Below are positions 9,052 to 16,635 of a stretch of 41,371 nt of DNA, in pieces. The stretch is taken from IMG/VR virus record IMGVR_UViG_3300015360_000085, positions 1 through 41,371 of that record; one strand, 5' to 3'. The DNA comes from a virus. The notes beneath the pieces were generated by a model. The model had not been told where the DNA came from. It saw only the letters and a program-made list of their open reading frames with translations, and did not search any database. Made by a program: the position numbers and the translations under genes. How positions within the stretch are numbered: the stretch's first letter is position 1; the number at the start of each line of letters is the position of its first letter.

Positions 9052-9783
9052 ATGCCTGACTTCGTAAGAGTCACCAACAGTGACACGGACAAGTTCATCT
9101 ACCACGCCAGCAACGTCCGCAAGATTCTCCCACCCGGCAAGGATGTGATGATGCCGTGGGACCTGGCCTGCACCCTGTTCGGTGATCCGTTCCTCACAGA
9201 CGCACCGAAGAAGCCGGACCGGACCGATGCCATTCGTCGGTGCCGTGGCAACTTCAACTACGAACTCGGCATGGAAACCATGGATCACTTCATGGACCGC
9301 ATCCCGAAGCTTCAGGTCCATGACATGGAGACTGGGCAGGAACTCTTCATGCTCCTCTGGGACGCTGAAGGCGAGCGGTTGGAAGAGTACGTCTCCCCGT
9401 CTGCTGAATCCACGGATGCCGTCACTCTGCTTCAGCAGCAAGTGCAGGCGCTCACCACGCAGATCGGTCTGCTCATCTCCAACAGGCAGCAGACACCGCC
9501 TGATCTGGTTGGCCAGCTTCCGGTTGTGTCCACGGACGCCCCCGGTGTGCCTGCCCCCGCCAAGGCCACTGAGTGGGTGGATGGTGACCCGTTCGCCCAG
9601 CGCCCTGATGATGTGCTGACCGAGCCACTGTTCGACTTCGCCGCAATCTCAACGGCCTCGCCCGTGGCAGAGGATGGAACCGCCATCGACTCGTCCAACG
9701 ACATCCCCGAGGACGTGCCGCAGGATGCAGGCGTACCATCGGGACGTGGAAAGCCAACCCTTGCACCCAAGCGTAGGTCCTGA
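9052..9783 (+). CDS. Structural protein of unknown role
   Basis: A protein of 243 aa. Residues 1-110 look folded: beta strands at the start (DFVRVTNSDTDKFIYHA) and later helices with WDLACTLFG. Residues 115-145 are a Gln-rich coiled-coil-like helix, and the C-terminal 100 residues are acidic, Pro/Ala/Asp-rich and probably disordered, ending in a basic tip. AAAGGAAAC precedes the ATG. The layout suggests a head-associated or head-completion protein. No family recognised. Confidence 0.65.
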   Translation: MPDFVRVTNSDTDKFIYHASNVRKILPPGKDVMMPWDLACTLFGDPFLTDAPKKPDRTDAIRRCRGNFNYELGMETMDHFMDRIPKLQVHDMETGQELFMLLWDAEGERLEEYVSPSAESTDAVTLLQQQVQALTTQIGLLISNRQQTPPDLVGQLPVVSTDAPGVPAPAKATEWVDGDPFAQRPDDVLTEPLFDFAAISTASPVAEDGTAIDSSNDIPEDVPQDAGVPSGRGKPTLAPKRRS

Positions 9784-10108
9784 CACTCCCTCGCTTACGG
9801 AGTCACAACTGCACGGCAATCGGATCGTCGTCCGAGCGGGCCAGATCGTGCAGGAACTCAACAGTAAGATCACGGAGCTTGGCTTCCTCAAAGGGGCCGA
9901 GCTTCGTGTTCGTTACGACACGATGCACAACCTGCTGGCCGATCAGTCGGTCAACATCACGACTGCCCGAGAGCGTGCATCGGAAGCAGTGGCCTCGTAC
10001 ACCATCGACATCATCAAGCTGCAAGGCGAGATTGACTGCCTCCAGATGGCACTGACCCACTGCGATCGTCTGCTCACGCACTACTCCCCCGTTACACACA
10101 AGGACTGA
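9725..10108 (+). CDS. Small helical protein overlapping the preceding gene
   Basis: A protein of about 127 aa. The core (from about residue 25) is one long helical region with IVQELNSKITELGFLKGAEL and a C-terminal helix with two Cys and two His. The start is uncertain: ATG at 9725 (used here, GAGGA 11 nt upstream), GTG at 9746, or TTG at 9770. All overlap the preceding gene. The part before residue 25 reads like a shadow of the upstream gene, so the real start may be later. Function unknown; possibly a chaperone-like or minor virion protein. Confidence 0.55.
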   Translation: MQAYHRDVESQPLHPSVGPDTPSLTESQLHGNRIVVRAGQIVQELNSKITELGFLKGAELRVRYDTMHNLLADQSVNITTARERASEAVASYTIDIIKLQGEIDCLQMALTHCDRLLTHYSPVTHKD

Positions 10109-10111
10109 ATC

Positions 10112-12097
10112 ATGGGTGAGCCTCAAGACTACATCGCTATCGAGAACTTCAGTCCCGGCATCTTTGCCGACCTTCATGGGTTCACTGGGGCTACGGCTAC
10201 CGCCAATGCTGCCAACGTCACATCGCTTGGCCCCGGACAGAACGGTGGAGCGATCGTTGACGACACCTTTGGGTGCCATGCTGACCCAACCGGTGCGCTC
10301 ACGCCACTCCCTGCCCGCACGCTCGTCAATCAGGCAGCCTGGCAGACCTTCGGCGTAGCTGGTGGAACGAGATGGCCTGCCGACAAGGTGGGTTACTACG
10401 TACTGGACGTGCGGATCATCTCGTACCTGGTCACAGACGATCACGACGCACAGACTGAACGTGATGCAGCTTTCATCTTGTTCGGAGCGTTCTATGCCCC
10501 CGACAACGACGGACAGTTCCGGCAGATCGTTTGGGGGGTGATCGTAGGACTTGATATCAACCTTTGGAGAGTGGTGCATTACAACAGGTATGCACCAGGG
10601 GTCGTTCCGTCGCCTGCCCTGTCGATCCCCAGCGGCACTGTCGCATTGCTCCGTCACGTTGACGGCGAGAGGACTGGCGGTTTCCTCCGGTACGACATCT
10701 ACGCCACGCAGAACAGTGTGTTCTTCATGTGTTCCCCCAGTCGTGACGGCGGGGTTGGGGACGACAACACCGCCTGGGCGACTGGAGCCATCCCTGCCGT
10801 GGAGGTTGCCCTAACATCCTATGGAACTGACACTGGACGAACGAACTATCCAGTAGGGGTGGACACGACAACGTACAGCGCAACGTTCTCTGGATGCATC
10901 GGTGTATTCCCCGATCCATTGACCATGCAGGACCCGCCCATCAACACGACCTACTGGTACCCACGATACATCGGTGGTCGTCAGGCACTTCCGGGGTTCA
11001 TGGCCATCGCCCATCAGGGACGTGCAGTCATGGCCTCATTGCTCAGTCGTTCGTTCGGTGATGGGTTCAATGTCGTGCTTGACCGTGTTGCCTATTCGCC
11101 GGTCTACAACGCTGCCCTCACCACTTCCACAGTCACTCCCGCCACCCTTCAGTTTCCCACTGACTACAACTCTTCGATTGCGGGCGACGACAATCCCGCT
11201 CCGATCGGCACTCTCGGGTCGATCGTGGCCTCGGAGCTACTGGTTGTGAAGCACGGTCGAGGCGGCGTGTTGATGCGTGGCGACATGGACAACTTTGAGG
11301 CCGTTGCTCTGCCCTACATCGAATCCACCTATGGAGTGGTCAGCCAGTCTGTTGCTGCTCCCATGGGGTTCGTCTATGGGTCACGGAATGGTGTGTTCGT
11401 GTGGTCTGGTGGTCAGACCACCGACAAGGTGTCCAAGCAGATCGACGGGTATTTCTGGCAGCACGCACCCGACATCGAGTACACCGGGAACCAGGCCAGG
11501 TTCGGATACTGGCATCCATGGTTGTGCGTACCCAACGACTACCTGTTCAACACGCAGACGAATGCGTGGTGGAAGTTGGAGGACTCCGGGGATGTGAACC
11601 GCATCAGGTACTCGCATTACGATGTGTCAGCGCTCAATGGCAAGATGTATGCCTTCCCGTACCTGAACGCACCCGCTGCCGATCCGGTGATCTATGTGTA
11701 TGACCCCGACGTGCTTCGGTCGTCGTATTCATGGAGGTCTTTGCCACTGATCGAAACCAAGCAACGACTCACAACGTTCCAGAACGTGGAACTGACAGTC
11801 ACCACGGCATTCCCGTGGACGGCCGTCACCACCGTCACTGTCACTCTGACCGGGTTCGATGAGAAAGGTGACCAGGTGTCGAGCGTGCCCACCGTGTTCA
11901 GCCTGAACGCCAGTGGGGAATACGGTTCGCAAGTTCGATTGAGGAACATCGTGACCAACAACGTTGCTCAGGCCGCATTCACGGCACGCTACGTTCAGGT
12001 GCTTGTCACGGCATCTGCTGACTCTGGTCCCGCACCCAAGATTCATAGCATCAAGCTTGGCGTCCGTGAGGACAAGCGTCAGCCGGTGGAGAACTAA
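10112..12097 (+). CDS. Putative tail nozzle / tail stabilisation protein
   Basis: A 661-aa protein, beta-rich, with many aromatic and Gly-Asp turns spread over the whole length (for example FVWSGGQTTDKVS, WHPWLCVPNDYLFN, NTQTNAWWKLEDSGD), a repetitive blade-like pattern as in beta-propeller tail hub or nozzle proteins of short-tailed phages. The C-terminal about 100 residues form an Ig-like beta domain (VELTVTTAFPWTAVTTVTVT and following). The stop overlaps the receptor-binding protein start by 1 nt (TAATG). In short-tailed phages this position usually holds the tail tube/nozzle or DNA stabilisation protein; that is the basis of the name. Confidence 0.6.
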   Translation: MGEPQDYIAIENFSPGIFADLHGFTGATATANAANVTSLGPGQNGGAIVDDTFGCHADPTGALTPLPARTLVNQAAWQTFGVAGGTRWPADKVGYYVLDVRIISYLVTDDHDAQTERDAAFILFGAFYAPDNDGQFRQIVWGVIVGLDINLWRVVHYNRYAPGVVPSPALSIPSGTVALLRHVDGERTGGFLRYDIYATQNSVFFMCSPSRDGGVGDDNTAWATGAIPAVEVALTSYGTDTGRTNYPVGVDTTTYSATFSGCIGVFPDPLTMQDPPINTTYWYPRYIGGRQALPGFMAIAHQGRAVMASLLSRSFGDGFNVVLDRVAYSPVYNAALTTSTVTPATLQFPTDYNSSIAGDDNPAPIGTLGSIVASELLVVKHGRGGVLMRGDMDNFEAVALPYIESTYGVVSQSVAAPMGFVYGSRNGVFVWSGGQTTDKVSKQIDGYFWQHAPDIEYTGNQARFGYWHPWLCVPNDYLFNTQTNAWWKLEDSGDVNRIRYSHYDVSALNGKMYAFPYLNAPAADPVIYVYDPDVLRSSYSWRSLPLIETKQRLTTFQNVELTVTTAFPWTAVTTVTVTLTGFDEKGDQVSSVPTVFSLNASGEYGSQVRLRNIVTNNVAQAAFTARYVQVLVTASADSGPAPKIHSIKLGVREDKRQPVEN

Positions 12098-13479
12098 TGG
12101 GATCGTCGGGTTACTCTCGCAAGAAACAACTCAAGCTCCCCCCGGTCGTCGTCCCTGGGGGCAGTGAGAACCTTACGTTCTCAGACTTGCAACGCTACAT
12201 GTCGGCCATTCAGGAATGGGCAGACTCACTTCAGTTCGGGTTCATCGGGTTCAACGTGAATGCAGGCGTTAGTGGGTTTACGAACATCGCCATCGGGTCA
12301 ACAGTCGTTCCCTTCACGAAGGTCGTGAGTGATTCCAATGACTTCACCAAGACCGACAACCAGGAATCTCGGTACTTCACTGTGCCCTCAGGGTGCGGGG
12401 GCATGTACACCATTAGCTGGAGCGTTGCCGTGTCAGGCAACCGTGGCGTGACTCAGAACTTCGTGTACGTCTCAGCCGCCCCGCAGGTGTACGTTGTCCC
12501 CACTGGCGCAAGCTACATGAACATCACCTGCCGTGGAGGAACGAACCGCTCCATAACCGGTGGTGCTGCCCCCGGAACGATACAGAACCGCACGGGAGCG
12601 ACAATCCTTGCATCGTTCGATGTCATTGCCGGAACAAGGCATGACGTGTTTGTCCCGAACACTATAGCCTCATTGAACTCTGCACCAACAGTAGGTCAGT
12701 ACCCTGGGGGGGGTGGTGCCGCCTCGTCGGGGTTGAACGTTCCGTTTGCTGGCTCAGGGTATGCCGGTGTCCGTGCAGAAGGCGGGGTGTTTGCTGACTC
12801 ACTGATCGTTGCCGGGGCACCCGGTGGGATAGGTGGGGGGGTGAACAACTCAAGGCGAGCGAACAGCGGCAACGCCAACGGGGCGGTTGGCGGGAACGCC
12901 CCATCCTTGACGGCAGACGGACTGACTGCCGCCCTCTTCCCGGGCTTTGGAGGAACGCAAGTGGCGGGCGGTGCGGCGGGTGTTGGCGGAACTGCCGGGT
13001 CGGCCGGTCAGGGTGGAGCAGGGTCGGGCTTGCGCTTCAATGCCGCTTGCGAGTTCCCTGGTGGGGGTGGTGCCGGATGGTTTGGTGGGGGCGGTGCTGG
13101 AACCACTGTTGCCACCAACACCATCTCGGGTGGAGGCGGTGCCGGGTCGAGTTACGTCAACGGAACAGGGACCGACATCACTCATACGGCAGGGACCGAT
13201 ACGGGGGCCGTCGTGAATGGATCAGTGTCATTCACGACCTTTGTCCTGAACGGTCAGATTCAGGTCGAGCTTCATGTCATCCACGCCGTCCCCCGTGACA
13301 GTAACCTGATTGCCGCTGATGAAATCATTGCCAATGACAGGGCATACCCCTTCCGTGGATCGGTTGTCACGCCGCTGGACGACGGTGACCGCATCTACTT
13401 GAGGATCATCAACAACAGTTCCACCAACAGGTACCAGAACAACCAATCGTGGCTTTCCGCCGTGCGATCAGGCATTTAG
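12097..13479 (+). CDS. Receptor-binding/tail-fibre protein: C1q-like fold with glycine-rich insertion
   Basis: A 460-aa protein. Residues 1-50 are a probable virion-attachment segment. Residues about 65-112 look like the first half of a C1q/TNF-like jelly roll: VPFTKVVSDS, then FTVPSGCGGMYTISWSVAV. Residues about 118-382 match the glycine-rich domain class known from ALK/LTK receptors and bacterial adhesins: an opening NFVYVSAAPQVYVVPTGASY, repeated GGGGAG blocks, DSLIVAGAPGGIGGG, and a closing GGGGAGSSYV. Residues 385-460 return to a C1q-like second half, with GDRIYLRIINNSS and a terminal SWLSAVRSGI. Trimeric C1q heads often serve as phage receptor-binding tips. Domain calls come from pattern recognition, not from alignment. 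Confidence 0.7.
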   Translation: MGSSGYSRKKQLKLPPVVVPGGSENLTFSDLQRYMSAIQEWADSLQFGFIGFNVNAGVSGFTNIAIGSTVVPFTKVVSDSNDFTKTDNQESRYFTVPSGCGGMYTISWSVAVSGNRGVTQNFVYVSAAPQVYVVPTGASYMNITCRGGTNRSITGGAAPGTIQNRTGATILASFDVIAGTRHDVFVPNTIASLNSAPTVGQYPGGGGAASSGLNVPFAGSGYAGVRAEGGVFADSLIVAGAPGGIGGGVNNSRRANSGNANGAVGGNAPSLTADGLTAALFPGFGGTQVAGGAAGVGGTAGSAGQGGAGSGLRFNAACEFPGGGGAGWFGGGGAGTTVATNTISGGGGAGSSYVNGTGTDITHTAGTDTGAVVNGSVSFTTFVLNGQIQVELHVIHAVPRDSNLIAADEIIANDRAYPFRGSVVTPLDDGDRIYLRIINNSSTNRYQNNQSWLSAVRSGI

Positions 13480-13493
13480 AAAGGACATCGACC

Positions 13494-14180
13494 ATGCCCA
13501 CTGTAGCAGACGCCGTAACTTCCATCCGTGAACGACTGAACGAAGCAGCAGCTTCGCAATGGTCTGACCAGCAGATTCGCCGGTGGCTCGATGAGGGCAT
13601 CAGGGACATCGCTCGGCGTACCTTCCACTACCAGGACTCTGACACGATCGCCATCACCGCCTCAGCGAACAACGGCATCCACACATGTGCCACCGACGTT
13701 CTTCGCATCAACCAGGTGTACTGGCAGGCCACGGCAGACACCACTCAGAAGTACCCGCTCCAGGCACGCCAGTGGGCAGTCATGGATCAATACTGGGGCA
13801 ACAGGCAGGACATGGAATCGGGATGGCCTGCGATGTGGGCCACCAGAGGGTACGCCCCGACGCTCACCATCAAGATATTCCCCGTTCCCTCGGTCGCCGG
13901 AACATTGTTCCTGAACGTGGCACGCCTTCCCGCAGCCATCAACGTCGCAGCCGGTGGTGGGAGCATAGACTCGCCCGAAGCATGGACCGAAGTCGCCTAC
14001 TTCTACTGCGAGTACATGGCTCGTCGCAAGGACCGTGATCTGGAGTACGCCATGGAATCCAAGGGGCAGTACGAGTCCCTGATTGCTTCCATGATCGAGA
14101 ACGGCGACTACGCCAACGCTCCAGACGAGTTCACATGGAACGGCAGGAACTACCTGCCCGACTGGTTGACCAGCGGGTGA
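13494..14180 (+). CDS. Head-tail adaptor (connector) protein
   Basis: A 228-aa protein of the adaptor type that binds under the portal in short-tailed phages. It begins with two helices, RERLNEAAASQWSDQQIRRW, then a WLDEGIRDIARRTF segment, a beta-sandwich middle with ITASANNGIHTC, and a helical end with YFYCEYMARRKDRDLEYAM. This N-terminal 'W-x-D-x-x-I' layout is typical of tail-adaptor proteins. ATG at 13494 is used because AAAGGA lies 8 nt upstream; the upstream extension is a shadow of the previous gene. It is followed by the structured intergenic region at 14181-14320. Confidence 0.7.
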   Translation: MPTVADAVTSIRERLNEAAASQWSDQQIRRWLDEGIRDIARRTFHYQDSDTIAITASANNGIHTCATDVLRINQVYWQATADTTQKYPLQARQWAVMDQYWGNRQDMESGWPAMWATRGYAPTLTIKIFPVPSVAGTLFLNVARLPAAINVAAGGGSIDSPEAWTEVAYFYCEYMARRKDRDLEYAMESKGQYESLIASMIENGDYANAPDEFTWNGRNYLPDWLTSG

Positions 14181-14193
14181 TCCAGTTCAAGGT

Positions 14194-14246
14194 TTGATTG
14201 CACGCCACCATGGTTTGGTGCAGGCCGGAAGTGGCCGTGCGATCAA
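14194..14246 (+). ncRNA. Predicted three-way-junction RNA element
   Basis: The 53 nt can fold as a closed three-way junction: a 10-bp outer stem (14194-14203 with 14237-14246, one G-U pair), hairpin 1 CACCA/TGGTG (14206-14220), and hairpin 2 GGCC/GGCC (14223-14236) stacked directly on the outer stem. It starts 13 nt after the adaptor gene stop and ends 1 nt before a long terminator-like stem. It may be a processed 3' end, a regulatory leader or a small RNA. The fold was read by eye; no covariation is available. Confidence 0.4.
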
Positions 14247-14247
14247 G

Positions 14248-14285
14248 ACGGGGGGACCGCCCATGTTGGTCGCTGGTCCCCCCGT
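14248..14285 (+). terminator. Terminator-like GC-rich hairpin
   Basis: An 11-bp perfect stem, ACGGGGGGACC with GGTCCCCCCGT, and a 16-nt loop, lies in the gap between the adaptor and ejection-protein genes. There is no U-run after it; the sequence continues CATTGTCCCC. Its 3' arm overlaps a second hairpin at 14281-14306, so only one of the two can form at a time. Confidence 0.55.
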
Positions 14286-14306
14286 CATTGTCCCCTCAAT
14301 GACGGG
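14281..14306 (+). promoter_or_regulatory. Second hairpin, mutually exclusive with the terminator stem
   Basis: CCCGTCATTG (14281-14290) pairs perfectly with CAATGACGGG (14297-14306) around a 6-nt loop. Five bases are shared with the terminator stem at 14248-14285. It ends 14 nt before the ATG at 14321, a gene with no Shine-Dalgarno sequence but with CCTCC upstream. An attenuator or translation switch is possible. Confidence 0.45.
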
Positions 14307-14320
14307 CGTATCCTCCTGGC

Positions 14321-15322
14321 ATGTCCCTCGGCACGTCCTACCCGGCCAGTGCTGGTTCGCCCCGGCGCTACGCCCCCCCGCAGGCCCAGCCCCCCGTCGC
14401 TCCACCTGACTCGTCGTCTACCCCTGGTGGCGGCTACAAGGGTGCTTCGGGTCCGGGCAAGGGCCAGACCCTTGGCCCTGGTGGACCGGCCCCTTCACGC
14501 ATCGACCCGACAGTTCCCTACTCCAATGGGACTGCGTATCCTCGCTCCGAGCCGGATAACTACTTCAACCAGTTGATTGCGGACTTCAATGCGATCAACC
14601 GTGGACAGAGCGACAGTCTCGCCAACCAGTACACCAGTGCGATGGGCCTCGGTCAGGGCGTGTACGACAACAACGTCTGGTACCGGCAGGCTCAAGCAGG
14701 CAACGACCTGGCACGCCTCGGCCTACAAGAGGGCCGGGAGGTTGGCCTCGGGCGTGAGCGCAACAACGCCGATCGTGGATTCGCCGGTCGTGGCTTTGAG
14801 ATTGATTCCCGTGGCAACAACCTTCAGCGTGACATGCGGTACCGGGCCAATGACTCCGAAGCTGCTGGTCGTGGCTCGATCACATCATTCGGCTACGGCC
14901 AGAATGAGCGTGACATTCTCGGTCAATTCGACATCGCACAAGACACGACGCAGCTAACGTTCGATAAGAAGATGTCGGACCTTGACATTGACGACAAGGC
15001 AATTGACTCGATCGCCAGTGAGTTCGGCATCCGCAAGTCCGACATCAACAATGCCCTCAAGTTCGGCATGACTCAACTCGGTCTGGACTGGACTCAGGCC
15101 GTAGACCGACTGAATGGTGACCTGGCATCGGGTGATGCGATCCTCGCTCAGAACGCCATCAACTTCCTGACTCAAGTCATGTCCATGCCCATGCAGCCCC
15201 CCTCCATGACAGACATGTTCGGCTCCACTTCCACTCCCTCCACTCCCCCCACTCCCACGCCGTCAACTGGTGTCGGTGGCAGCGGTGGCTCCAGTGGTGG
15301 TCGTCCCATCACCTTCAGATAA
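14321..15322 (+). CDS. Putative internal virion (ejection) protein, 333 aa
   Basis: A 333-aa protein. N terminus (1-60) Pro/Ser/Gly-rich and flexible. Middle (75-230) Arg/Asn/Gln-rich helical repeats with many 'RGxxR' and 'NDLARLGLQEGRE' type segments, predicted long helices. C terminus ends in a Ser/Thr/Pro/Gly-rich tail (295-333). It opens a block of three proteins of rising size that end the virion operon, as in short-tailed phages with ejection proteins. No Shine-Dalgarno sequence is seen before the ATG (upstream is TCCTCCTGGC), so translation may depend on leader structure. The assignment rests on order and composition. Confidence 0.55.
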   Translation: MSLGTSYPASAGSPRRYAPPQAQPPVAPPDSSSTPGGGYKGASGPGKGQTLGPGGPAPSRIDPTVPYSNGTAYPRSEPDNYFNQLIADFNAINRGQSDSLANQYTSAMGLGQGVYDNNVWYRQAQAGNDLARLGLQEGREVGLGRERNNADRGFAGRGFEIDSRGNNLQRDMRYRANDSEAAGRGSITSFGYGQNERDILGQFDIAQDTTQLTFDKKMSDLDIDDKAIDSIASEFGIRKSDINNALKFGMTQLGLDWTQAVDRLNGDLASGDAILAQNAINFLTQVMSMPMQPPSMTDMFGSTSTPSTPPTPTPSTGVGGSGGSSGGRPITFR

Positions 15323-15331
15323 GGACTCATC

Positions 15332-16624
15332 ATGGCAATCGGTGACATCGCTCCCCCATTCCCTCGCCGCCCTTCGGTGCAGGACATGCTCTTGCAGCAG
15401 GCAGGCCCCCGTGGCACCCCTGACCGTGCGCTTCAGGCCGCATTCAACTCCGGTGCCATCGACGCTCAAGAGTTGAACGAGCGGATGATTACCCGTCCCA
15501 ACTCGCAGGTTCGTGCCTTCGCTGGTGGGCAGATGACCCCTGACGAGTTCATGCAGTCGCAGCGCATGGCCACCAATGCGAACCTGCCCCGTGCTGCCAT
15601 GGGTGCGACCGACGATCTGCTCACGCAGGCACTCGCCCGCAACGCCCCGATGCAAGGCCCCGCTCTCCCCTCTGCTGCCGCCAACGCCGCCCGTGTCGCC
15701 CCCTCGTTGATGTCTCAGGCGTCGGCTCTCGGTGGTCTGCCCGGTGGTGGTCCCGCATTCGCCCCCACGCCTGCCCCTGCCCCTGGTGCTGGTGGCTTCA
15801 TGGCTCGTCTCCGTGGCATGACCAAGCCCAAGTTCAGTGCCGGTGCCCTGATGCGTGCCGGTATGTTCGCTGGTGGCGGTCTGATGGGCCGTGGCCTTGT
15901 GGACTCGATGGACATCGGTGGTGAAGGTTCCGGCCTCGACAACGCTCTCGCTGGTGGCACCGCTGGTGCAGGTATCGGTGCCGCTGTCGGCTCTGTCCTC
16001 CCTGGCCTCGGTACGGCAGTGGGTGCAGGTGTCGGCTTCGTCGGTGGTGCCCTGCTGGAATCCATGATTGGCGACAAGACGAACAAGGCCGATCGTATCG
16101 AGTCCATGTACGACGGTTCACGCAGTGTCATCACCGACCTTGGGCAGACATACGGCCTCAGTCAGTCCACCTTGGACAACCTCTTGATGGAGTTCGACAT
16201 CTCTGCCTCACTGATGCGTGAGAACGGTGATGAGGATGGACTCAAGGCGCTCGTCACCCAGTTGCAGACATCGCTCCCCTCCACTCTCATGGAGTACCGG
16301 ATGCAGGACGAGATGGAGCGGAAGCAGAATGAGCGGATGCTCTCCATCCAGACTCAGTTCGCCCCCATCTTTGAGGGGATCATCGGTCGTTCAGCCGCCA
16401 ACTCTGGCATCGCCTACGAGCAGGCCCTTGTCGCTGCTGACACCCTCGGCCAGTCCAACCCGCAACTGGCTGCCTTGGTCCGCTCCAACGCTGCCAACAC
16501 TCAGTCATCGTCCGATGCGATGATGGCTGCATACGCTTCGCAAGCCGCCCTTGGCATGTCTGGTGGGTTGGAAGAGCAGATGATGCTCGCTCAGAACACT
16601 CAGCCTGTCCGTCTCGGAATGTGA
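15332..16624 (+). CDS. Putative internal virion protein with glycine-zipper segment
   Basis: A 430-aa protein, Ala/Met/Gln-rich. Residues about 206-246 form a long glycine-zipper hydrophobic stretch (for example GTAGAGIGAAVGSVLPGLG then VGAGVGFVGGALLESMIGD), the kind that inserts into membranes; before it lie basic segments with ARLRGMTKPKFSAG. The remainder is helical. In short-tailed phages, ejected core proteins form a channel across the host envelope, and a zipper in such a protein would fit. AAGGAC lies 6 nt before the ATG; it follows the previous gene by 9 nt. Confidence 0.6.
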   Translation: MAIGDIAPPFPRRPSVQDMLLQQAGPRGTPDRALQAAFNSGAIDAQELNERMITRPNSQVRAFAGGQMTPDEFMQSQRMATNANLPRAAMGATDDLLTQALARNAPMQGPALPSAAANAARVAPSLMSQASALGGLPGGGPAFAPTPAPAPGAGGFMARLRGMTKPKFSAGALMRAGMFAGGGLMGRGLVDSMDIGGEGSGLDNALAGGTAGAGIGAAVGSVLPGLGTAVGAGVGFVGGALLESMIGDKTNKADRIESMYDGSRSVITDLGQTYGLSQSTLDNLLMEFDISASLMRENGDEDGLKALVTQLQTSLPSTLMEYRMQDEMERKQNERMLSIQTQFAPIFEGIIGRSAANSGIAYEQALVAADTLGQSNPQLAALVRSNAANTQSSSDAMMAAYASQAALGMSGGLEEQMMLAQNTQPVRLGM

Positions 16625-16635
16625 CCTGGTGACCC

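Noticed and set aside
9803-10657. 284-codon leftward frame in the virion block
   Set aside because: It opposes the whole rightward block and covers parts of two genes; no recognisable domain.
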